Below are positions 1 through 6,236 of a stretch of 12,886 bases of DNA, one piece after another (position 1 is the stretch's first letter; each line of letters opens with the position of its first letter). The position numbers and the translations under genes are program-made. Where the stretch lies: assembly GCA_903898215.1 (NCBI GenBank), contig CAIUEQ010000197.1:1-12886 (forward strand), read 5' to 3'. The notes below the pieces were generated by a model. The model worked only from the letters and a program-made list of their open reading frames with translations. It ran no database searches and was not told the DNA's origin. Origin of the DNA: an uncultured Bacteroidota bacterium. Lineage in GTDB: Bacteria > Bacteroidota > Bacteroidia > UKL13-3.

Positions 1-285
1 AAATCAACTTCTTTTCCTGCTTTAGATTTGCTTGCTCAAATGTTAATTGAAAATGCTTCGTTCGCTTTTTTAATTGAAGGACATACTGATAATGTTGGTA
101 AGCCTGCCGATAATATGTTTCTTTCACAGCAACGTGCCGATGCAGTTAAAAGTTATTTGGTGGTAAAAGGTGTTGATGTAAATCGCATTACTGCAAAAGG
201 ATATGGAGATACCAGACCTGTTTACTCCAATGATACCGATGCAGGAAAAGCCAAAAACAGAAGAGTGGATATGACGATTGAATAG
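1..285 (+). CDS. OmpA-family C-terminal (peptidoglycan-binding) domain protein, 5' end outside the window
   Basis: Reading is open from base 1, so this is the last 94 residues of a longer protein. The TTG at 28 is not the real start. The sequence is a nearly complete OmpA-like domain: IEGHTDNVG, then LSQQRADAVKSYL, then the GYGDTRP turn and the closing NRRVDMTIE. Counting from base 1, Asp30 (in HTDN) and Arg45 (in QRAD) are 15 residues apart, as are the Asp and Arg that hold the diaminopimelate of peptidoglycan in OmpA (family knowledge). The protein therefore most likely anchors the outer membrane, or a larger envelope complex, to the cell wall from the periplasm. The missing N-terminus could be a beta-barrel, TPR/WD40-like repeats or a lipoprotein leader, and the window cannot decide. 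The stop TAG at 283-285 overlaps the reading frame of the ORF6N remnant that follows. Confidence 0.9.
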   Translation, partial: KSTSFPALDLLAQMLIENASFAFLIEGHTDNVGKPADNMFLSQQRADAVKSYLVVKGVDVNRITAKGYGDTRPVYSNDTDAGKAKNRRVDMTIE

Positions 286-652
286 AATTATACAGGCACA
301 AATTGTGACCTTTTCAATTCAAAAAAGTAACTCATCACAAATTGTGATGAGTTCAAAAAAACATAGAGGGGCTTTATATTTACCTTATGCTTTTACCGAG
401 CATGGAGTAGCAATGTTGGCAAGTGTACTTAGAAGTAAAAAGGCTGTACAAATGAGCATTGCAATTATCGATGCATTTATTGCCCTTAAACAATTTGCTC
501 TTACCTATAAAGAGTTAGCCGATAAAATAATTGAGATGGAGCGTAAAAATCATAAACATTTCAAGGACATTAATGAAGCGCTTAACTATCTCTTACAAAA
601 GGATGAGCAAGCTGTGAAACAAAGCAAACGAAAGCAAATAGGATTTAGATAA
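278..652 (+). pseudogene. ORF6N-domain protein remnant, N-terminally truncated
   Basis: The frame encodes YLPYAFTEHGVAMLASVLRSKKA, followed by a helical tail ending KRKQIGFR. This is the typical C-terminal half of Bacteroidota ORF6N proteins (usual form AFTEQGVAML, then a coiled-coil-like segment, then an RIGFK-type end). ORF6N is a DNA-binding-type domain found in phages and spread through Bacteroidota genomes. The N-terminal half of the domain is missing. Recognisable family sequence starts near QIVT at about 299, and the frame is closed upstream by a TGA at 272-274 that lies inside the OmpA gene. The only starts are a TTG at 278 within the OmpA gene and an ATG at 347, neither convincing. 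I read it as a deletion or recombination remnant joined to the end of the OmpA gene. Translation by coupling from the OmpA stop is possible but unproven. No phage or transposase gene lies next to it. Confidence 0.7.
329..353. repeat. perfect 25-base palindrome inside the ORF6N remnant
   Basis: The arm AACTCATCACAA (329-340) is the exact reverse complement of TTGTGATGAGTT (342-353), around a single A at 341. The core CACAAATTGTGA (336-347) also occurs 39 bases upstream at 297-308. In the protein these 39 bases are exactly 13 codons, and both copies encode QIV(T/M). The pair could be a decayed internal duplication or an operator-like site. I cannot say which from one copy. Confidence 0.7.
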
Positions 653-721
653 AACAATAATTCTTTTTTCTAATTCTTTGATTTAGTTCTAAGTTGGAGT
701 ACCCAAATCGTTTGTTAATAT

Positions 722-739
722 TTTGAATTTTTATTCAAA
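722..739 (-). terminator. weak AT-only hairpin at the end of the T9SS protein gene
   Basis: TTTGAAT (722-728) and ATTCAAA (733-739) form a 7-bp stem with a TTTT loop, overlapping the stop codon of the minus-strand gene that ends at 731. There is no G-C stem core and no clean U-tract after it. It is only a weak candidate for the end of the six-gene minus-strand run. Confidence 0.25.
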
Positions 740-1660
740 CAAAATCTTTGTTTTTAAATTTTTTCCTGATTTTGATTTTAGTGAAAGAAGAAATATTCCT
801 GAACTCAGATTGCCTTTTTCTAATACGTAAGAAGTTGCATATATCTTTTCAGATAAAATTATTTTTCCTGAAATATCAGTTAAAGTCACTTCCGTAATTT
901 CTTCACCATTTATTAATTTTATGTTGACGGAATTATTTGAAGGATTAGGATAAACAGAAATATTTTTTGAATTTAAAATTTCATTGATGCCATTAGGTTG
1001 CCAAAATGCAACATCGTTTCCATCCCAAACAGAACAGCCTCTTGCGTCTTTGGCAATACATCTATACCTAATACCAACATACGGTCCGTAAATACCATAG
1101 CCAACTGTATCACAATCTTTTTTATAAAGAGGAATAGATGTCATGCAAGAACCCGAATCTGAACCCGAAATAAATTGTGATGGTGTCCATTTAAAATCTT
1201 TCCAGGGTTTAAATCCACCAAATGAATGGAGTGGTGAACAAAGTGTAATGTGATCTCCATTATTTGAAATAAATTTTGGTGTAGCATCCAAGTCCGTTGC
1301 AAATTGGCTCGTACTAATTATTATACTATCAGTACAAATTGCTCCCGTAGAATCTTTAGCAGTTAGATGTAAATACACATCAGTATTTGCCGGATAAACC
1401 GATTTAAGATTTGGCGTTAATTTAGTTGAATCATCTAAAATGTATTTTAATGATGGTAATTTCGAATTATTAATTGACCATAAATAAGTGAAAGGTTGTT
1501 TTCCCTGAAGGATGGAAGCGTTTATTTTAACAGGGCTATCTCCAATACAGATATGAATATTATTGCCTGCTTTAACAATGCATTGTGCCTGTATGAAAAA
1601 TGCATTACAAAAAAATAAGAGAGCAAAAATGAGTGGAAAGGGTTTCATAATATTTTGCAT
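731..1660 (-). CDS. T9SS type A sorting domain-containing secreted protein
   Basis: This 309-residue protein is predicted to be exported and then passed through the outer membrane by the type IX secretion system. A signal peptide with hydrophobic core LIFALLFFCNAFF ends near IQAQ/C (residues 23-27). Residues about 35-118 look like a PKD/Ig-like beta domain (GDSPVKINASILQGKQPFTY, then a TAKDSTG turn). Residues about 120-225 are not recognised but contain several cysteines (141, 172, 183, 201, 209). The C-terminus from about 232 is a classic type A sorting domain: ISVYPNPSNNSVNIKL, LTDISGKII, then LSSGIFLLSL and a basic end. The ATG at 1660 gives MQNIMKP. The second ATG, at 1648, gives MKPFPL, an equally good signal peptide. 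The gene starts 27 bases after hutI and is probably the last of that transcript. There is no recognisable catalytic domain and the function is unknown. An adhesin or matrix role is only a guess. Confidence 0.85.
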   Translation of the reverse strand: MQNIMKPFPLIFALLFFCNAFFIQAQCIVKAGNNIHICIGDSPVKINASILQGKQPFTYLWSINNSKLPSLKYILDDSTKLTPNLKSVYPANTDVYLHLTAKDSTGAICTDSIIISTSQFATDLDATPKFISNNGDHITLCSPLHSFGGFKPWKDFKWTPSQFISGSDSGSCMTSIPLYKKDCDTVGYGIYGPYVGIRYRCIAKDARGCSVWDGNDVAFWQPNGINEILNSKNISVYPNPSNNSVNIKLINGEEITEVTLTDISGKIILSEKIYATSYVLEKGNLSSGIFLLSLKSKSGKNLKTKILFE

Positions 1661-1690
1661 TAACTTAACGCAAGATAATGTTTTGCATTA
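1647..1690 (-). repeat. duplicated start region with a micro-ORF between hutI and the T9SS protein gene
   Basis: On the minus strand the 16-mer TAATGCAAAAYATTAT occurs twice, at 1690-1675 and 1662-1647, with one C/T difference. The second copy holds the start codon of the T9SS protein gene (MQNIM). The first copy begins with the hutI stop codon TAA, which overlaps an ATG opening a seven-codon frame (MQNIILR, stop at 1665). Its frame differs from that of the gene below. It may be a slippage duplication, or a short coupling leader that re-initiates ribosomes after hutI. Confidence 0.5.
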
Positions 1691-2947
1691 TAAAAGCTTG
1701 CCGCCAATAATCACTTGTTCCACCAAATCCACCCCAAACGAATAGGGAATATATGCAAGTGAAGGAATTTGTTTTGTGATGAAAACATTGGCAACTTTTC
1801 CTTTGGCAATACTTCCATGAGTTTTGCTTAACTCAAGTGCAAAAGCTCCGTTGATGGTTGTTGCATTGATGGCTTCTTCAGGTGTGAGTTTCATTTGTGT
1901 ACATGCCAGCGAAACAATAAAACTCATGCGTGGGTTTGGTGAACTTCCGGGATTATAATCTGTTGCCAAACAAACCGGCAAACCTGCATCAATCATCTTG
2001 CGTGCAGGTGCATAAGGCAATCCCAAAAAGAAAGAACAGTTTGGCAAAGCTACTGGCATGGTTTCAGAATTTTTCAAACAATCAATTTCTTCATCACCTG
2101 CAAATTCTAAATGATCAACACTTAATGCATTATTTTTAACAGCAACTTGAACACCGCCTGTTTGTCCTAATTCGTTACCATGAATTTTTGCTTTCAATCC
2201 GAATTTTGCTGCAGCATTTAAAATTTTATCTGTTTCATCAACGGAAAAAAATCCTTGATCACAAAATACATCACAATAATCTGCCAATTTTTCTTCTGCA
2301 ATTTGTGGTAACATTTCATCAATAATTAAATCGATATAACCGTTTCGGTTTTGTTTGTATTCGGGCGGAATGGCATGTGCACCAAGGAATGTAGCTTTGA
2401 TTATTATTGGCGAAACTTTTTTCAAACGTTTAATCACCCGCAACATTTTCAGCTCATCTTTTACAGTTAAACCATAACCACTTTTTATTTCAACTGCACC
2501 AGTTCCGAAACTCATCATTTCATTTAATCGAAGGAGGGCACTTTCAAATAATTCATCTTCACTCATTGCCTGCAACTTTTTTGCAGAGTTTAAAATACCA
2601 CCACCTGCTGCTGCAATTTCTTCATAACTTTTTCCTTTAATGCGCATCACAAATTCTTCTTCGCGTGAAGCAGCAAAAACTAAATGTGTATGCGAATCAA
2701 CAAAAGATGGAAGCACGAATTTGCCAGTAGCGTCAATAGTTTTGTTATCAGTTGACGGTTCACTGTTCACGGAAAACTGTGAACTATTCATTGAACCAAA
2801 ATCTTTTATCTTTCCATCTTCCAACAACAAAAATGCATTTTCGATAATGGTAAGTTGCGACATTTCTGCTCCTGATTTTTTCAGAATATTTCCATCATCA
2901 ATACCAACTAATCCTTTTATATTTTTGATGAGAATTGTATGTGCCAT
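1688..2947 (-). CDS. hutI: imidazolonepropionase
   Basis: HutI (EC 3.5.2.7) is a cytoplasmic enzyme of the amidohydrolase superfamily. It opens 4-imidazolone-5-propanoate to N-formimino-L-glutamate, the third step of histidine degradation. At 419 residues it has the usual length. Visible motifs are SFVDSHTHLVFA, with metal ligands His86 and His88, AAGGGILNS, the ValGluIleLysSerGlyTyrGly strand (152-159), FLGAHAIPPEY (His191), KIHGNELGQTGG (His256, Glu259), DHLEFAG (His279) and ATDYNPGSSP (Asp330). These match the metal and substrate residues known from the Bacillus subtilis enzyme. The ATG start lies 2 bases after the purN stop. No other hut gene is in the window, so the rest of the pathway must be elsewhere. 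A loop at residues about 52-69 (MNSSQFSVNSEPSTDNK) is low in complexity and coincides with a repeat-like DNA segment (separate entry). It lies between the small N-terminal beta domain and the TIM barrel, away from the active site. Confidence 0.96.
   Translation of the reverse strand: MAHTILIKNIKGLVGIDDGNILKKSGAEMSQLTIIENAFLLLEDGKIKDFGSMNSSQFSVNSEPSTDNKTIDATGKFVLPSFVDSHTHLVFAASREEEFVMRIKGKSYEEIAAAGGGILNSAKKLQAMSEDELFESALLRLNEMMSFGTGAVEIKSGYGLTVKDELKMLRVIKRLKKVSPIIIKATFLGAHAIPPEYKQNRNGYIDLIIDEMLPQIAEEKLADYCDVFCDQGFFSVDETDKILNAAAKFGLKAKIHGNELGQTGGVQVAVKNNALSVDHLEFAGDEEIDCLKNSETMPVALPNCSFFLGLPYAPARKMIDAGLPVCLATDYNPGSSPNPRMSFIVSLACTQMKLTPEEAINATTINGAFALELSKTHGSIAKGKVANVFITKQIPSLAYIPYSFGVDLVEQVIIGGKLL
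2749..2791. repeat. short interspersed-repeat-like segment inside hutI, read in frame
   Basis: The segment contains GTTGACGGTTCACTGTTCAC followed by GGAAAACTGTGAAC. GTTCAC occurs twice (2758-2763 and 2765-2770), and its complement GTGAAC at 2779-2784 can pair with the second copy around an 8-base loop. GTTGAC/GTTCAC strings of this kind are, from memory, common as short dispersed intergenic repeats in Bacteroidota. That link is recall and not something the window proves. In hutI it encodes a Ser/Asn-rich loop and leaves the frame open. Confidence 0.5.
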
Positions 2948-2949
2948 GC

Positions 2950-3519
2950 TTATTTATTTTTTAGCAATTGTTCAATTACTTCAGGAAAATTTTTCATTTC
3001 CAATTGTGCGATTTTTTTTGAAACAGAATTCAGATCATCACCTTTTTCAACAGTAAAACTTTTTTGAAAAACAGATTGTCCTTCATCAAAATTTTCGTTT
3101 ACAAAATGGATGGTGATGCCATGTTCTTTTTCGTTTGATGCGAGTACAGCTTCATGCACATGATGTCCGTACATGCCTTTCCCTCCGTACTTTGGCAATA
3201 AAGCCGGATGAATATTGATGATTGAATTTGGAAATTTTTTGATAAGATATTTTGGCATCAACAACAAAAATCCTGCTAGCACAATTAATGTTGGTTCGTA
3301 TTGTTGAATGAGAGGAAGAAAAATTGTTTCATCATTCATTTCCTGTTTTGAAAATACGTGAACAGGAACATTAAACGGCTTCATCTTTTCAATCACACCG
3401 GCATCTGATTTATTACAAAAAAGGGCTTTAATTTTTACATCAGAATTGTGCTCAAAATACTTGCAAATATTTTCGGCATTTGTTCCACTTCCTGATGCAA
3501 AAATGATGATATTTTTCAA
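2950..3519 (-). CDS. purN: phosphoribosylglycinamide formyltransferase (GAR transformylase 1)
   Basis: PurN (EC 2.1.2.2) moves a formyl group from 10-formyltetrahydrofolate to glycinamide ribonucleotide, the third step of purine synthesis, in the cytoplasm. The 189 residues cover the whole formyl-transferase fold. The phosphate-binding loop GSGTNAENI lies at residues 10-18. The catalytic signature INIHPALLPKYGGKG has Asn102 and His104, and the catalytic aspartate is Asp145 in NENFDEG. EHGITIHFV is also typical. These equal the Asn-His-Asp set known from the E. coli enzyme. The start is TTG at 3519, two bases after the stop of the lipoprotein gene. No ATG lies near the conserved KNIIIFASGSG beginning, so TTG is the only sensible start. 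Two bases separate its stop from hutI, which suggests a shared transcript. Confidence 0.96.
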   Translation of the reverse strand: MKNIIIFASGSGTNAENICKYFEHNSDVKIKALFCNKSDAGVIEKMKPFNVPVHVFSKQEMNDETIFLPLIQQYEPTLIVLAGFLLLMPKYLIKKFPNSIINIHPALLPKYGGKGMYGHHVHEAVLASNEKEHGITIHFVNENFDEGQSVFQKSFTVEKGDDLNSVSKKIAQLEMKNFPEVIEQLLKNK

Positions 3520-3521
3520 AG

Positions 3522-5000
3522 CTAAAATTTCAGTTCTTCAATTATGATTTTCCTAAACACCGTATCTATATTGCTATTGCCTTGTAATAGGTCAAAAGGG
3601 ATTGCACTAAATATCAAATTTGTTGCACCGGTAGCAATATCTTTTCTTCGTGCAATAAGCGCAGATTGGCCTGTCCATGTAATTGGTGCAGGTGAAGCTG
3701 GGATCACTAATTTTCCGTTATACAAGTTTGAATAAGCAAAATTTGCTGAAGTGTTTTGAAGAAAAAACGGACGAATAGAAGTACTTAAAATGCCACTCGA
3801 TGTAATAAGATTTGGCCAACCGGATTGAACAGCCGTTGCAGTATCTCCGGGGTTCATTTTAAATTGATCATTTACTGTTGGAGGAGATACAAAAGATGCA
3901 ATTGGGGTAAATGAAACCTGTGATTCATTATAAGCAAAAGAACCTCCGATATCGACAATCATAAACATCTTTCCTCCGTTGTTAAAAAAGCTAGTTGTGT
4001 TTTGACTGGCAAGAGAAAGTGTTGCGTTAGCATTATTACTGAACCAGATTATTTTCTTAAAAAAATTAAATACTTTTATTGAAGTAAAATTATCGTTAGG
4101 CATTTCATCTATTGGTGACGTAACAATATCATAATTATTATAAGGAGCGCCAAGTGCTATTAATTTGTTAGCATAAAAATTCTGATAATAATTTTTGCTT
4201 CCGGTATAATCATTAAATAAAACAATATCCGACTTTGGCTTTTTGATAAATATGGAATCTTTGGACCACTTGGATCTGCTGCCTGACCTATCATAAACTC
4301 TTACCCAAAATTTATTGTATTGGTCATAAATAATTCCATTGATTAAATCAGTTTGATGTATGGTTTTTGAGTTTGGATAAACAAAAAATTTATTACTGAA
4401 TACACCTGAATTTATTTGAGATTCAAAAGTAGCAGCTGTAGTATTTGCAGGTAGCGAATAGATATTATTGGTATCATTAAAAGCAATCTCAACTCCTTGA
4501 ATATCGGCAACACCATCAGTATCATTTGCAATCCAATAGTATCTGAAAGCGGGGAATGAAATAGATTTACGTCCGTTGCTATTATCGATATAAATTGTTG
4601 GAGGAGTATTTTTTACCGGATATAAAGTTGAAGCAGGTGTAGGATCTTTTTGATCGAGATTATCAACAGCTCTTACATAAACGGCAATATCGGCTGTATC
4701 TTTTCCAACTGGAATGGTAAGTAAAAAAGTGCCATTTTGGGTTTTGGTAAATTGCCAGGTAAGTTGGTTATCTATTGAAACTTCGTAACCTTTTATAAGC
4801 CCTGTTTGAGAAACACCCCACCAATGTGCTTCAATAGTTGTAGATAAACGAAGATCTCCGGAACGGGATATCTTATCAACCACCATATAGGTTTCAGGCA
4901 GTGATTGCATTTTTGCATCACCGGTAAAATCTTTTTTGCAAGTTGTAAAAAGTGTGATTACAACAAGAAATATGAAATAGTTTTTTAAGTGCGTATACAA
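3522..5000 (-). CDS. uncharacterised multidomain lipoprotein with fibronectin III-like domains
   Basis: I do not recognise the family by name. From the TTG at 5000 the protein is 492 residues and begins MYTHLKNYFIFLVVITLFTTC, a short basic n-region, a hydrophobic core and a Bacteroidota-style lipobox (LFTT/Cys, then KKD). It is thus a likely lipoprotein of the outer membrane. A longer form from a TTG at 5042 adds 14 residues that would make the leader atypical. The frame has no early ATG. Two fibronectin III/Ig-like beta domains follow: the first around STTIEAHWWGVSQTGLIKGYEV, the second from NTPPTIYIDNSN to the FWVRVYDRSGSRSKWSKD strand. The last 230 or so residues look alpha/beta, with DIVLFNDYTGS, KIIWFSNNA and FFNNGGKMFMIVDIGG, recalling a GATase-like or flavodoxin-like fold. 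No catalytic residues can be assigned. It sits between ribH and purN, 2 bases before purN, without an obvious metabolic link to either. Confidence 0.75.
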   Translation of the reverse strand: MYTHLKNYFIFLVVITLFTTCKKDFTGDAKMQSLPETYMVVDKISRSGDLRLSTTIEAHWWGVSQTGLIKGYEVSIDNQLTWQFTKTQNGTFLLTIPVGKDTADIAVYVRAVDNLDQKDPTPASTLYPVKNTPPTIYIDNSNGRKSISFPAFRYYWIANDTDGVADIQGVEIAFNDTNNIYSLPANTTAATFESQINSGVFSNKFFVYPNSKTIHQTDLINGIIYDQYNKFWVRVYDRSGSRSKWSKDSIFIKKPKSDIVLFNDYTGSKNYYQNFYANKLIALGAPYNNYDIVTSPIDEMPNDNFTSIKVFNFFKKIIWFSNNANATLSLASQNTTSFFNNGGKMFMIVDIGGSFAYNESQVSFTPIASFVSPPTVNDQFKMNPGDTATAVQSGWPNLITSSGILSTSIRPFFLQNTSANFAYSNLYNGKLVIPASPAPITWTGQSALIARRKDIATGATNLIFSAIPFDLLQGNSNIDTVFRKIIIEELKF

Positions 5001-5018
5001 TTTTTTCTGATAAGGATA

Positions 5019-5026
5019 CAAGTATA
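5019..5026 (-). promoter_or_regulatory. possible -7 box TATACTTG upstream of the lipoprotein TTG start
   Basis: On the minus strand TATACTTG differs from the Bacteroidota -7 consensus TAnnTTTG at one base and lies 19 bases before the TTG at 5000. If real, it gives the lipoprotein gene its own transcript start and rules out the upstream TTG at 5042. Weak evidence. Confidence 0.25.
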
Positions 5027-5061
5027 CTACTTCAATTTTCAATCAAAAAGTTATGTTAATA

Positions 5062-5553
5062 TTAAATCGTAGAATTTCTAATTAGAAGCATTTTTAATAC
5101 AGCTTCAGCAGCTTCAACACCTTTGTTTCCAAGTTTTCCACCTGAACGTTCTTTAGCCTGTTTTTCATTTTCGGTTGTAAGCACTCCAAAAGCAACAGGA
5201 AGGTTATAAGTGAGGGAAACATTCATGATTCCTTTAGCACATGCATCACAGATAAAATCAAAATGTCGGGTTTCGCCCTGAATGATACAGCCAAGGGCAA
5301 TTACAGCATCAATGTTTTTTTTCTCAGCACAATATTGTGAACCGAGAGGTAATTCAAAAGCACCCGGAACTTTATGTACTTCAATATTTTTTTCTTTTAC
5401 ACCTTTAGCTATTAAAAAATCAATTGCGCCATTCATCATTGCATAAGTAATGGAACTGTTCCATTCGGCAACAACAATAGCAATGTGAAGTTTTTTAAAC
5501 TCCTTTAACGATTCAAGATCGGAAGCAGTTTCCTTTTTTAATTTAGTAGCCAT
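5062..5553 (-). CDS. ribH: 6,7-dimethyl-8-ribityllumazine synthase
   Basis: RibH (EC 2.5.1.78) condenses 5-amino-6-ribitylamino-uracil with dihydroxybutanone phosphate, the step before riboflavin synthase. It usually works as pentamers or 60-mer shells in the cytoplasm. From the ATG at 5553 it has 163 residues (MATKLKKE), normal for the family. Motifs in order are AEWNSSIT (substrate base contact), VPGAFELPLGSQ, GCIIQGETRHFDFI with the catalytic histidine His97, FGVLTTEN, and KERSGGKLGNKGVEAAEAVL with the phosphate-binding arginine. The frame is also open to a TTG at 5574 (MPLNINIM...), but the ATG is preferred because the extra seven residues are not part of the family. The gene starts 45 bases after the gamma-carbonic-anhydrase-like gene. 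No other rib gene is in the window and I see no FMN riboswitch upstream. Confidence 0.96.
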   Translation of the reverse strand: MATKLKKETASDLESLKEFKKLHIAIVVAEWNSSITYAMMNGAIDFLIAKGVKEKNIEVHKVPGAFELPLGSQYCAEKKNIDAVIALGCIIQGETRHFDFICDACAKGIMNVSLTYNLPVAFGVLTTENEKQAKERSGGKLGNKGVEAAEAVLKMLLIRNSTI

Positions 5554-5598
5554 AATATTTATATTGAGGGGCAATATTAATAAGAAAATTTGATGAAA

Positions 5599-6132
5599 TT
5601 ATTTCCAATGTTCAATATACTCTTTACTTAAATTCACATAGTTCATTGCATTCAGTTTCACATTTTCTATTTGAGTTTCGCTAAGTTGCTTTACAACTTT
5701 TCCAGGCGTTCCCATTACAACAGAATAATCAGGGATAACAGCATTTTCGGTAACCAATGCATGAGAACCGATGATACAAAAATTCCCGATTTTCGCACCG
5801 TTCAAAATAGTGGCATGCATTCCTACTAAAACATTATTTCCTAAAGTTGCTCCATGAACAATTGCCCCATGTCCTAAAATACATTCATCACCAATTGTAA
5901 CAGGAAACCCTTCATCAACATGTATTGTTACCTGTTCCTGTATATTAGTTTTGTTGCCAACTTTTATCCAATCGTTATCACCACGTAAAACTGCACCAAA
6001 CCAAACTGAACATTCATTACCGAGAATTACTTTTCCAAAAACTCTGGCAGTATCTGCAATCCAAACAGCTGTCCCTTTTTGAATAGGAGTGTTTAGGATC
6101 TGTTTCATTTCGTTTAAAATAGTTTGCGACAT
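5599..6132 (-). CDS. gamma-carbonic-anhydrase-like hexapeptide-repeat protein
   Basis: This 177-residue protein has a left-handed parallel beta-helix built from hexapeptide repeats (GKVILGNECSVWFGAVLRGD, VTIGDECILGHGAIVHG, ATLGNNVLVGMHATI, AKIGNFCIIGSHALV), followed by a C-terminal helix. It belongs to the YrdA/PaaY/gamma-carbonic-anhydrase group. Three histidines that would bind the metal at the trimer interface are present: His71 (TIHVDEG), and His88 and His93 (GHGAIVHG), with the same five-residue spacing as in the archaeal Cam enzyme. WFGAVLRGDNDWIKVGNKTNIQEQ is also characteristic. Carbonic anhydrase activity is therefore possible, but many members have other or unknown activity, so no symbol is given. 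The ATG at 6132 is used; an ATG at residue 9 is an alternative start. It is the first gene after the secG terminator and probably leads the six-gene run down to 731. Confidence 0.9.
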   Translation of the reverse strand: MSQTILNEMKQILNTPIQKGTAVWIADTARVFGKVILGNECSVWFGAVLRGDNDWIKVGNKTNIQEQVTIHVDEGFPVTIGDECILGHGAIVHGATLGNNVLVGMHATILNGAKIGNFCIIGSHALVTENAVIPDYSVVMGTPGKVVKQLSETQIENVKLNAMNYVNLSKEYIEHWK

Positions 6133-6150
6133 AACCTTTAGTTTACCCTA

Positions 6151-6181
6151 CAAAATAGCATTTATATTAGGCGTTTTCAAA
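6151..6181 (-). promoter_or_regulatory. candidate promoter of the minus-strand run starting at 6132
   Basis: On the minus strand a TTTG (6181-6178) is followed, after 20 bases, by TATTTTG (6157-6151). This resembles the Bacteroidota pattern TTTG-N19-21-TAnnTTTG with one base missing in the second box. It lies between the secG terminator and the start codon at 6132, where a new promoter would be expected. Confidence 0.4.
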
Positions 6182-6186
6182 ATAAA

Positions 6187-6211
6187 AAAAACCGACCATC
6201 AGTCGGTTTTT
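6187..6211 (-). terminator. intrinsic terminator after secG
   Basis: AAAAACCGAC (6187-6196) pairs exactly with GTCGGTTTTT (6202-6211) around the loop CATCA. Read on the minus strand, the hairpin runs into a tract of T residues, which is a strong rho-independent terminator 26 bases after the secG stop. Its plus-strand T-tract is shorter, but it could act both ways. Confidence 0.88.
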
Positions 6212-6236
6212 AAGTATGGTAAATATTGATTGATAA

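Noticed and set aside
653..721. Possible small gene or RNA between the ORF6N remnant and the T9SS protein gene
   Set aside because: The stretch is AT-rich, with no open frame of useful length and no stable hairpin.
1563..2139. Small plus-strand frames opposite the T9SS protein gene and hutI
   Set aside because: Both (1563-1745 and 1930-2139) are antisense to real genes and their peptides resemble no family.
2640..3056. 138-codon plus-strand frame opposite hutI and purN
   Set aside because: It is antisense to two strongly supported enzyme genes and shows no recognisable motif or start context.
3544..3735. Plus-strand frame opposite the lipoprotein gene
   Set aside because: Short antisense shadow with no domain and no promoter.
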